From Rhizobium deserti (lineage in GTDB: Bacteria; Pseudomonadota; Alphaproteobacteria; Rhizobiales; Rhizobiaceae), in the NCBI RefSeq assembly GCF_004358025.1, contig NZ_SMTL01000004.1, forward strand, positions 186,001-250,000: DNA of 64,000 nucleotides. Reading direction: 5' to 3'. Position 1 is the first letter of the stretch. Every line of letters begins with the position of its first letter. Positions 56,908 to 64,000 of this stretch are shown here, piece after piece. The position numbers and the translations under genes were made by a program. The notes under the pieces are model-generated. The model saw nothing but the letters and a program-made list of their open reading frames with translations, was not told where the DNA came from and ran no database searches.

Positions 56908-58314
56908 ATGGCTTATGACGTTGTTGTGATTGGTTCCGGCCCGGGCGGCTATGTTTGCGCGATCAAGGCGGCCCAGCTCGGCCTCAAGGTCGCCGTCATC
57001 GAGAAGCGCGCCACCTACGGCGGCACCTGCCTGAACGTGGGCTGCATTCCGTCCAAGGCACTGCTGCATGCCTCGGAGATGTTCCAGCAAGTCGCTCATG
57101 GCGTGGATGCGTTCGGCGTCGAGGTTGCCGCTCCGACCCTTAACCTGGGGAAGATGATGGCGCACAAGGATGCGACGGTTAAATCCAACGTCGACGGCGT
57201 CGCCTTTTTGTTCAAGAAGAACAAGATCGACGGCATCATCGGCACTGGCAAGATCGTATCAGTCGGCAAGGTTTCGGTCACCGGCGAAGACGGCAAGGTC
57301 CAGGAACTGGAAACGAAGAATATCGTCATCGCGACCGGTTCGGACGTTGCCGGCATTCCGGGCGTCAATGTCGAGATCGACGAAAAAATCATTGTGTCCT
57401 CCACCGGCGCCATCGCACTGGACAAGGTGCCGCAGAACCTCGTCGTCGTCGGCGGCGGCGTCATTGGCCTCGAGCTCGGCTCGGTCTGGATGCGCCTCGG
57501 CGCAAGGGTGACCGTTATCGAATATCTCGACAAACTGCTGGGCGGCATGGACGCCGATGTTTCCAAGCAGTTCCAGCGTATGATGGCCAAGCAGGGCATG
57601 GACATCCGCACCGACGCAAAGGTCACCGGTGTCGAAAAAACGGCCACCGGCGCCAAGGTTACCTATGAGCCGGTCAAGGGTGGCGATGCCCAGACAATCG
57701 AAGCCGATGTCGTGCTGATCTCCACCGGACGCAAGCCTTACACAGCGGGCCTTGGCTTAGAAGATGCAGGCGTTGCGCTCGACAACCGCGGCCGCGTCGA
57801 GATCGACGGTGGCTTCAAGACGAATGTCGCCGGCATCTATGCGATCGGCGATGTGGTGAAGGGCCCGATGCTTGCGCACAAGGCCGAGGACGAGGGCGTC
57901 GCACTCGCTGAAATTCTTGCCGGCCAACATGGCCATGTGAACTACGAAGTCATCCCGGGCGTCGTGTACACGCAGCCGGAAGTCGCTTCAGTCGGCAAGA
58001 CGGAAGAAGAGTTGAAGGCTGCAGGCGTCGCTTATAAGGTCGGCAAGTTCCCGTTTACTGCAAACGGGCGCGCCCGCGCCATGCTCGCAACGGACGGTTT
58101 CGTGAAGATCCTCGCCGACCAGAAAACGGATCGCGTGCTCGGCGGCCATATCATTGGCTTCGGCGCCGGCGAAATGATCCACGAGATCGCCGTTTTGATG
58201 GAGTTCGGCGGTTCGTCGGAAGATCTCGGCCGCACCTGCCATGCGCATCCGACCATGTCGGAAGCCGTCAAGGAAGCTGCGCTGGCGACCTTCGCCAAGC
58301 CGATCCATATGTGA
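56908..58314 (+). CDS. lpdA: Dihydrolipoyl dehydrogenase (E3)
   Basis: 468-aa flavoprotein that reoxidises dihydrolipoamide of the OGDH complex. FAD motif VIGSGPGGYVCAIKAAQLG; redox-active disulfide in GGTCLNVGCIPSK (Cys41, Cys46); NAD motif VVGGGVIGLELGSVW; catalytic His-Glu in CHAHPTMSEA. Shine-Dalgarno AGGATAGAG directly precedes ATG 56908. It ends the operon before a strong terminator. Confidence 0.98.
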   Translation: MAYDVVVIGSGPGGYVCAIKAAQLGLKVAVIEKRATYGGTCLNVGCIPSKALLHASEMFQQVAHGVDAFGVEVAAPTLNLGKMMAHKDATVKSNVDGVAFLFKKNKIDGIIGTGKIVSVGKVSVTGEDGKVQELETKNIVIATGSDVAGIPGVNVEIDEKIIVSSTGAIALDKVPQNLVVVGGGVIGLELGSVWMRLGARVTVIEYLDKLLGGMDADVSKQFQRMMAKQGMDIRTDAKVTGVEKTATGAKVTYEPVKGGDAQTIEADVVLISTGRKPYTAGLGLEDAGVALDNRGRVEIDGGFKTNVAGIYAIGDVVKGPMLAHKAEDEGVALAEILAGQHGHVNYEVIPGVVYTQPEVASVGKTEEELKAAGVAYKVGKFPFTANGRARAMLATDGFVKILADQKTDRVLGGHIIGFGAGEMIHEIAVLMEFGGSSEDLGRTCHAHPTMSEAVKEAALATFAKPIHM

Positions 58315-58337
58315 AGTTGAGATCGCCCGACACGGGT

Positions 58338-58367
58338 AAAAAGGCGGGATCGGAATCCCGCCTTTTT
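58338..58367 (+). terminator. Strong intrinsic terminator of lpd (bidirectional)
   Basis: A perfect 13-bp stem AAAAAGGCGGGAT (58338-58350) with ATCCCGCCTTTTT (58355-58367) and CGGA loop. Because both arms carry A/T runs, it can also end the convergent TraB/GumN gene, whose stop begins at 58389. Confidence 0.9.
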
Positions 58368-58388
58368 ATTTCGGATGTTTGAGAAGGC

Positions 58389-59495
58389 TCAGTTTATGGC
58401 CGTGACCGTATAGCCTTGGCTGCGGATCAGTTCGACCAGACCTTCCGTATCCGGCAGGTGAAGTGCACCGACGGCGATGAAGGCATTGCCTTGCGATAGA
58501 ACAGGTGCCGCCCGCTCAGCCATCAGGTGATTGCGCCTTCGAACCACAAGCTCCTCGAACTGCCCGTAACCGGCGTCATCGGCGCCGTCAGGCGCGACCT
58601 TCTTGAGAAGGGGGATGGTGAGGCCGATCTCACCGGACACGTAAAGATCCGTCATGGTTTCGAAAACATCGTCCATGCGCGGTCCCAGTTTCACCGTTTC
58701 GATCAGGGATTTCATGTGGATGTCGAGCGGGATGGCGGCGAGGGTGGAAAGCTGTTCCGCAAAGGTTTCGAGGCCCACCACCCGCTTGCCGCTTGCCGCG
58801 GCATCTAAGGTGATCCGCTTGTCGAGGAAGGCCACATCATCCGACTTGCGCGCGGTCTCGCAGGCGGGCAGGGACACGAAGGCCATCAGCATCCACGGCT
58901 TCATCTGAGAGACGGCCGAAAGCGGAATGCCCCGTTGTTTCAGGCCAGCTTCGAGGAGCGCGAGGTCTTGCGGTGACAAGAGGGTCTTGATCGAGCGACC
59001 GTCGGTAAACATGGTCAGTTCCGGATCCGCGAAGATGCCGGCCATGGCCTTCTTCTCGTCCAAAATTTCGTCCGATTCCACCACGATCGTGCTGGCATTT
59101 TTGCTGGCTTCGGCCGCACCGGCAGGCATTCTCAGGACCCTGGGATCGGTGACATGCATGGTGCCCAGAAGATAGGACGGGCTTATGCCCTTCTTTTCGA
59201 TCTTCCAGAAAATCCCCTTGCCGTTGACCACCTTGCCGGCTTCAGTCATGACTTCCTGGTAATCAGAAGGTTTCCCCGTCCGCATCTCGTCGAGAAGGTT
59301 TTTGCCCCCGCAGGACATGGTTTCGGCGTGCGCGGGTGCCAGGAAGCCTAGAACGAGGATGAAGGAGGCGAGGGCCAGAACATGGACCGCTGCGATCAGC
59401 CACAAGGTGGCGCTCTGGGCGCGGCTCAGGAACAGGTGGCGGGAAAGGCCAAGGGCGGGAGTCATCATGTCATCCGTCTTGATAAGTCGCGGCAT
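58389..59495 (-). CDS. TraB/GumN family protein
   Basis: 368-aa protein with an N-terminal hydrophobic signal/anchor (about residues 34-54, ending APAHAETM) and a TraB/GumN domain. Family motifs: SYLLGTMHVTDPRVL with the GTxHxxD pattern, the central VVESDEI, and the C-terminal FIAVGALHLPDTEGLVELI. Members are proposed metalloproteases; activity here is not shown. ATG 59495 or ATG 59468 could be the start; the latter has AAGACGG ahead. Confidence 0.87.
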   Translation of the reverse strand: MPRLIKTDDMMTPALGLSRHLFLSRAQSATLWLIAAVHVLALASFILVLGFLAPAHAETMSCGGKNLLDEMRTGKPSDYQEVMTEAGKVVNGKGIFWKIEKKGISPSYLLGTMHVTDPRVLRMPAGAAEASKNASTIVVESDEILDEKKAMAGIFADPELTMFTDGRSIKTLLSPQDLALLEAGLKQRGIPLSAVSQMKPWMLMAFVSLPACETARKSDDVAFLDKRITLDAAASGKRVVGLETFAEQLSTLAAIPLDIHMKSLIETVKLGPRMDDVFETMTDLYVSGEIGLTIPLLKKVAPDGADDAGYGQFEELVVRRRNHLMAERAAPVLSQGNAFIAVGALHLPDTEGLVELIRSQGYTVTAIN

Positions 59496-59546
59496 CCTAG
59501 CGATGCCAGCTCCACAAGCACTTAACGCGGCTGGTTAATTTTTCGT

Positions 59547-60482
59547 TCAGGCACGTGGATGGGCCCGATCGTAGACCTCAAGGAGCCGCGCCGTATCGAC
59601 ACCGGTGTAGATCTGCGTCGTTGAGAGGCTGGCATGGCCAAGCAGGTCCTGAATGGTGCGAAGATCTCCGCCACCCGCCAACAGGTGCGTCGCAAACGAA
59701 TGCCGCAGGGCGTGCGGCGTTGCCGTATCCGGCAGTCCGAAGGCGCTCCGGAGCTTCTGCATGCCGCGCTGGATGATGGCCGGCTGCAGCGGACCGCCGC
59801 GGGCGCCGCGAAACAGTGGCTCATCCGGGGGCAGATGAAAGGGGCAAAGTTTTTGGTAGGTTACGACGGCGTCGAGGACGACAGCCAGTAGGGGAACCAC
59901 GCGGGTCTTGCCTCCCTTGCCCGTTACACGCAACGCCGTTGCGGTGTTTTCCACGTCCGACGGGCGCAGGCCGAGCGCCTCGGAAATGCGCAGTCCGCAG
60001 CCATAAAGAAGCATAAGTACGGCGGCGTCGCGTGCCGCGATCCATGGTTCTTCCTGTAATTGTGCCTCCGAACTCATGATGTTGAGCGCCTGGCCGGCCG
60101 TCAGGGGTTTCGGCAAGGATTTCGGTTGACGCGGCGCGCGGATCGCACCGGCAGCAGCGGCATTGATCAGCCCCTTCTTTTCGAGGTAGCGCAGGAAGGA
60201 CCGCAATCCGGCCAGGTGGCGCCCGAGCGATCGGGAGCCGGAGCCCTGGCGCCGGCGGGCTGCCAGAAACGCGCGCAGATCGGCTGTCCTGAGCGTATGG
60301 ATATCGGAAAGGGTCGCCGGTCCGCCTACATGGCTCGTCAAAAAAGCCAGGAACTGGCGGGTGTCGCGTTCATAGGCATCGAGGGTATTTATGGCCAGCC
60401 GACGCTCGCCACCAAGACTTTCCAGCCATTCACGGCGTCGCTCCATCAGGTCGGGTGCGGCAATAATCAGCAGTTCGTTCAA
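59547..60482 (-). CDS. xerC: Site-specific tyrosine recombinase XerC
   Basis: 311-aa recombinase that with XerD resolves chromosome dimers at dif. The catalytic residues are all present: Arg in YGCGLRISEAL, HALRHSFATHLL (H-x-x-R), LLGHASLSTTQIYTGV (His and nucleophile Tyr), and the K region in VTGKGGKTR. N-terminal core-binding domain: LGGERRLAINTLDAYERDTR. Start is probably TTG at 60482 (MNELLIIAAPDL) as in other rhizobia; no ATG suits. It is a housekeeping recombinase, not a sign of an integrated element. Confidence 0.93.
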   Translation of the reverse strand: MNELLIIAAPDLMERRREWLESLGGERRLAINTLDAYERDTRQFLAFLTSHVGGPATLSDIHTLRTADLRAFLAARRRQGSGSRSLGRHLAGLRSFLRYLEKKGLINAAAAGAIRAPRQPKSLPKPLTAGQALNIMSSEAQLQEEPWIAARDAAVLMLLYGCGLRISEALGLRPSDVENTATALRVTGKGGKTRVVPLLAVVLDAVVTYQKLCPFHLPPDEPLFRGARGGPLQPAIIQRGMQKLRSAFGLPDTATPHALRHSFATHLLAGGGDLRTIQDLLGHASLSTTQIYTGVDTARLLEVYDRAHPRA

Positions 60483-60622
60483 TGTCAGGCCTGTTGATTT
60501 CGTTCTATCAGCGCACCAGATTGCTACGGACGGCGTTACGGAATCCCTAAGCATGGGTGACGGTGTCACAGTAAGATCAGTCGGGGCTGTAGATTCATTC
60601 AGCTCTGCTTGCGGGAGTTAGC

Positions 60623-61552
60623 ATGGCGCGCCGTGGTTCTATGACGACTTTCGGAGGATTGGCGGAGGCCATTGTCCTCGCTTCCCACGGAAAGCCGGGC
60701 CATATCGTCGACACGCTGATCGCCGAACGGGGGCAACGTATCGTGACGAGCCCTTTCTGGCCGTTGATGCGACCGATGCTCTACATGCTTTTGAGATACG
60801 GCAAAGCGATCGAGTTCGCTGATGACATCGCACCGATGACCGGATTTCAGTGCTTCGAATATATGAGCAACCTGCTGAAGCTCGATATTTCCACGGCACA
60901 TGCAGAAAGGATTCCGGCAAAGGGCGGCTTCATCCTGGTCAGCAATCACCCGACCGGGATTGCCGATGGGGTCGCGATCTTCGACCTTCTGAAGAGAATG
61001 CGGCCCGACATGATGGTTTTTGCCAATCGCGATGCGGTGCGAGTCAATCCGCGATTCGCCGAGATGATCATTCCGGTCGAATGGCGGGACGATCACAAGA
61101 GCAAGCTGAAGACCCGCGAGACGCTGCTTCTCACCAACAGGAGCGTCGACGAGGGTAAGGTCATGGTGCTGTTTCCTTCCGGGCGTATTGCCTATTGGGC
61201 CGACGGAAAGCTTAATGAGCGACCTTGGAAGACTTCGGCTGTCGGGCTCGCTCGCAAATACGACCTGCCGATCCTGCCGGTTCACATGCGCGCACGCAAT
61301 TCCGGCCTGTTCTACTGGCTCGCCAAGTGGTCCACCGAATTGCGCGACATGACCGTCTTCTACGAACTGCTCAACAAAAAGGGCAATCATTTCGACTTCA
61401 CGGTCGGCCAGATGATCCAGCCTGAGCATCTGGAGGGCGATGTCGGGGAGGTCACCAAGGCGCTGGAGCATCATACGGTGTACGAGCTTGCCACGAACGG
61501 CGATGCACGGTTCTTGTTGCCCGATGCTACGCGCGCCGCCTCGGCGGCCTGA
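60623..61552 (+). CDS. Lysophospholipid acyltransferase family protein
   Basis: 309-aa membrane-associated acyltransferase. Catalytic motif I is SNHPTGIADGVAIFD (NHPxGxxDG type seen in hemolysin-like acyltransferases rather than NHX4D) and motif III VLFPSGRIAYW. No clear multiple transmembrane segments. It may acylate a lysophospholipid or an ornithine-type lipid; the substrate is not known. GGGAG precedes ATG 60623. Divergent to xerC. Confidence 0.85.
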   Translation: MARRGSMTTFGGLAEAIVLASHGKPGHIVDTLIAERGQRIVTSPFWPLMRPMLYMLLRYGKAIEFADDIAPMTGFQCFEYMSNLLKLDISTAHAERIPAKGGFILVSNHPTGIADGVAIFDLLKRMRPDMMVFANRDAVRVNPRFAEMIIPVEWRDDHKSKLKTRETLLLTNRSVDEGKVMVLFPSGRIAYWADGKLNERPWKTSAVGLARKYDLPILPVHMRARNSGLFYWLAKWSTELRDMTVFYELLNKKGNHFDFTVGQMIQPEHLEGDVGEVTKALEHHTVYELATNGDARFLLPDATRAASAA

Positions 61553-61557
61553 TTTTT
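61535..61557 (+). terminator. Possible short terminator at the end of the acyltransferase gene
   Basis: GCCGC-CTCG-GCGGC (61535-61548) followed closely by TTTTT (61553-61557). The stem is only 5 bp and overlaps the coding end, so efficiency is doubtful. Confidence 0.4.
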
Positions 61558-61605
61558 CAAACTAGCGGTGTTCACTTTTGTTCTGTCCCGAGGCATGGTC
61601 CCGCC

Positions 61606-63828
61606 ATGGGCATAGATTCGTCCGATCTCTTTGGCTCCGTATTCGAGGCACCTCCACTGGTGAGCGTCGTACCGGTCCTGGTGCCGCTGCCGGTGCCGGG
61701 TCCCTATAGCTATGCGGTGCCCGAGGGAATGCATGTGGAACCGGGATCGGTGGTGCAGGTGCCGGTCGGACCGCGGCAGCATATCGGAGTCGTGTGGGAC
61801 GGCGTCAATGACGACAAGCTGGATCCGAAGAAGCTTCGCTCGATTACGCTCGCCTTCGACTGCCCGCCGCTTTCCGCAGACATGCGCGGTTTCATCGACT
61901 GGGTTGCGACCTATACGCTGTCACCGCCGGGCCTGGTGGCGCGCATGGCCATTCGCGCGCCTGCAGCCCTTGATCCGGAGCCGATGGTTGAGGGCCTCCA
62001 TTATCTCGGAGGCGTGCCGGAGCGGTTGACACCGGCACGTGCCAAGGTTCTGGAACTGGTCGCGAACCAGCCAGGCCCATGGACGCGCATGGGCCTCGCC
62101 CATGCGGCAGGCGTATCTGCGAGCGTCGTCGATGGAATGACCGGCAAAGGCATGTTCGACACGGTCTTCTTAGCCCCCCCGCCTGTCGTGGCGAGGCCGG
62201 ATCCGACCTATGCAGTGCCGCGTATCGAAGGTCCACAGAAGGAGGCAGCGGCCGAGATCGTCGAGCCGGTGCGGGCAGGTGGCTTTTCAGCATCGCTGAT
62301 CGATGGCGTCACCGGTTCGGGCAAGACCGAAGTCTATTTCGAAGCCATTGCCGAAGCGCTGAGGCAGGACAAGCAGGTGCTCATCCTCTTGCCGGAAATC
62401 GCTCTTACTGCCAGCTTCCTGGAGCGGTTTCAGGACCGTTTCGGCGCCAAGCCGGCAGAATGGCATTCCGATCTTTCGCCGCGCATGCGCGAAAAAGTCT
62501 GGCGGGGCGTCGTTACTGGAGAGGTGAGGGTGGTAGCGGGAGCCCGTTCCGCCCTGTTCCTGCCGTTCGAGGAACTCGGCCTCATCATCATCGATGAGGA
62601 ACACGACCCTGCCTACAAGCAGGAAGATCGGGTCTTCTACAATGCCCGCGACATGGCCGTCGTGCGGGCACGTCTCGGCAATTTCCCGATCGTGCTCGTA
62701 TCCGCCACGCCTTCGGTTGAGAGCCAGGTGAACGGCCTGTCCGGGCGGTACAACACGGTCCACCTGCCGACCCGTTTCGGCGATGCCGCACTGCCGGACC
62801 TGCATCTCATCGACATGCGGCGGCATCCACCGGAGCGTGGCGGCTTCCTTTCGCCATTGCTTCTTCGGCAAATGGCCAAGACGATCGAAAAGGGTGAGCA
62901 GAGCCTGCTCTTTCTCAACCGCCGCGGTTATGCCCCGCTGACGCTCTGTCGGGTCTGCGGTCATCGCTTTCAGTGCCCGCAGTGCTCCAGCTGGTTGGTG
63001 GAGCACCGCTTCAGGAACCAGATCCAGTGCCACCAGTGCGGCTATCACCAGCCGACGCCGGAAGCCTGCCCCGATTGCGGCACGCTTGATCATCTCGTGG
63101 CCTGCGGCCCGGGTGTCGAACGGATTGCCGAGGAGGTGGAGAGGCATTTTCCCGATGCCCGGACCATTGTCATGTCTTCCGACATGCTCGGCGGCGTCAA
63201 GCGCCTGCGCCTGGAACTGGAAGCTATTGCCAACGGCGATGTGGACATCGTCATCGGCACGCAGCTCGTCGCCAAGGGACATAATTTTCCACTAATGACG
63301 TTGGTCGGGATCGTCGACGCCGATCTAGGCCTGTCAAACGGCGATCCACGCGCCGCTGAACGGACATTTCAGCTGCTCAGCCAGGTAACGGGGCGGGCAG
63401 GACGAACGGGCCGCAAAAGCCACGGACTGATCCAGACTTTTCAGCCGCTGCATCCGGTCATGCAGGCCATCGTTTCCGGCGATGCGGAGGCCTTTTACGA
63501 GCGGGAAATCGAGGAGCGACAAAAGGCGATCCTTCCGCCTTTCGGCCGGCTCGCCTCACTGATTATCTCGGCCGATACGCGCGCCGATGCTGAAACACAT
63601 GCGCGGGGCTTACGGGCTGCTGCGCCGCAGGTTACCGGTATTTCCGTTCTCGGACCAGCCGAAGCGCCACTGGCCTTGGTCAGAGGCAGGCATCGTTTTC
63701 GTCTGCTGGTGCATGGCCGCCGCAACTCCGATATGCAGGCTTTCCTCAAAGCGATGATTTCTCAGGGACCCAAGCAGCGGGGCTCGGTGCAGATCCAGCT
63801 GGACGTGGATCCGCAAAGCTTCCTATGA
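61606..63828 (+). CDS. priA: Primosomal protein N' (PriA helicase)
   Basis: 740-aa 3'-5' DNA helicase that restarts stalled replication forks. Walker A GVTGSGKTEVYFEAI, DEEH box in LIIIDEEHDPAYKQED, zinc-binding cysteines in CRVCGHRFQCPQC and CHQCGYHQPTPEACPDCG (eight cysteines in all), and helicase motif V/VI IGTQLVAKGHNFPLMTLVGI (20 quoted) with QVTGRAGRTGRKSHG. ATG 61606 (MGIDSSDLFGSVF) adds a short N-terminal extension to the family start. Full length. Confidence 0.96.
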   Translation: MGIDSSDLFGSVFEAPPLVSVVPVLVPLPVPGPYSYAVPEGMHVEPGSVVQVPVGPRQHIGVVWDGVNDDKLDPKKLRSITLAFDCPPLSADMRGFIDWVATYTLSPPGLVARMAIRAPAALDPEPMVEGLHYLGGVPERLTPARAKVLELVANQPGPWTRMGLAHAAGVSASVVDGMTGKGMFDTVFLAPPPVVARPDPTYAVPRIEGPQKEAAAEIVEPVRAGGFSASLIDGVTGSGKTEVYFEAIAEALRQDKQVLILLPEIALTASFLERFQDRFGAKPAEWHSDLSPRMREKVWRGVVTGEVRVVAGARSALFLPFEELGLIIIDEEHDPAYKQEDRVFYNARDMAVVRARLGNFPIVLVSATPSVESQVNGLSGRYNTVHLPTRFGDAALPDLHLIDMRRHPPERGGFLSPLLLRQMAKTIEKGEQSLLFLNRRGYAPLTLCRVCGHRFQCPQCSSWLVEHRFRNQIQCHQCGYHQPTPEACPDCGTLDHLVACGPGVERIAEEVERHFPDARTIVMSSDMLGGVKRLRLELEAIANGDVDIVIGTQLVAKGHNFPLMTLVGIVDADLGLSNGDPRAAERTFQLLSQVTGRAGRTGRKSHGLIQTFQPLHPVMQAIVSGDAEAFYEREIEERQKAILPPFGRLASLIISADTRADAETHARGLRAAAPQVTGISVLGPAEAPLALVRGRHRFRLLVHGRRNSDMQAFLKAMISQGPKQRGSVQIQLDVDPQSFL

Positions 63829-63896
63829 CTGCTTTGGTTGGGACTTCTTTACTGCTTTGACTAAAATCGCCACGAATCGATTGCATTGAGGATGCC

Positions 63897-64000
63897 ATGG
63901 AACTGTATTTTCCGACCGAACTAGGCGAACAGCTAGCCTTTATCGGCGCATCCGCCACCGCTTTGACCGGCTTGATCATCCTTCTGCTCCCGGGACCGGT
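63897..64000 (+). CDS. Start of a small membrane protein (truncated by window)
   Basis: ATG 63897 with GAGG five bases before it opens MELYFPTELGEQLAFIGASA then TALTGLIILLLPGP before the window ends. A single hydrophobic helix begins here; the family cannot be decided. It follows priA by 68 bp, in which ACTGCTTTG occurs twice (63828-63836 and 63851-63859). Confidence 0.6.
   Translation, partial: MELYFPTELGEQLAFIGASATALTGLIILLLPGP

Noticed and set aside
59547..60482. Tyrosine recombinase as sign of a mobile element
   Set aside because: It is the housekeeping XerC, next to priA as in related chromosomes, with no att-like repeats or phage genes around.

Overview
The window is 64 kb of ordinary, densely packed alphaproteobacterial chromosome, most likely from the Rhizobiaceae (Rhizobium/Agrobacterium/Neorhizobium group). 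The evidence is gene content and order: ftsY-ispZ next to ccmABCDG, a hemC-hemD-mic60-hemY cluster divergent from tsaD-gpsA, an sdhCDAB ... mdh-sucCDAB-lpd super-cluster, and lineage-typical families (UPF0314/DUF2585, DUF2794, IalB, Omp19-like lipoprotein). Base composition is GC-rich with alphaproteobacterial codon use. I see no rRNA, tRNA, insertion sequence, prophage or CRISPR array.

Layout. 1-5.1 kb: the 3' end of ftsY, a septation protein, a DUF2585 membrane protein, then cytochrome c maturation genes ccmABCDG on the minus strand (ccmD is only 56 codons). 5.4-10.5 kb: aconitase, a TauE/SafE permease, DUF1223 and DUF2794 proteins. 10.5-18.1 kb: a GNAT acetyltransferase, a Bax inhibitor-1 (YbhL-type) protein with a long leader, an FtsX-type ABC exporter divergent from a TesA-like esterase, the small operon thpR-phhB-DUF1232, and an ECF sigma factor without an adjacent anti-sigma gene. 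18.4-25 kb: IalB-family protein, rlmN, LysE transporter, SDR dehydrogenase, a decayed ParD-like antitoxin remnant, argG and a Bcr-type efflux pump. 25-32.5 kb: an M3 peptidase, typA, a GNAT protein, ppa, yggT and an MFS exporter. 32.6-41.4 kb: the heme cluster hemC-hemD-mic60-hemY-terB (minus) and the divergent operon tsaD-gpsA-yciI-EVE-methyltransferase (plus). 41.4-58.3 kb: a His-rich secreted protein and then most of the lower TCA cycle: sdhCDAB, mdh, sucCD, sucAB and lpd, with omp19-like, zapE, MAPEG and DUF4241 genes interspersed. 58.4-64 kb: a TraB/GumN protein, xerC, an acyltransferase, priA and the start of a small membrane protein.

Functionally the window is dominated by central respiration: aconitase, succinate dehydrogenase, malate dehydrogenase, succinyl-CoA synthetase and 2-oxoglutarate dehydrogenase, together with two routes that supply heme (hemC/hemD) and attach it to cytochromes c (ccm).

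I did not find a convincing new multi-gene system. The most interesting signals are regulatory: (i) a perfect 7-bp hairpin between a strong Shine-Dalgarno and the sucA start that would shorten a 25-nt spacer to about 8 nt; (ii) a full CtrA-type site ahead of the His-rich secreted protein; (iii) a perfect 8-bp inverted repeat just upstream of the mdh promoter -35 box; (iv) a terminator-like hairpin between sucA and sucB; (v) the leader and inverted repeat upstream of the YbhL/BI-1 gene; (vi) the ParD-like remnant ahead of argG; (vii) a MAPEG/DUF4241-lipoprotein pair embedded between sucB and lpd.
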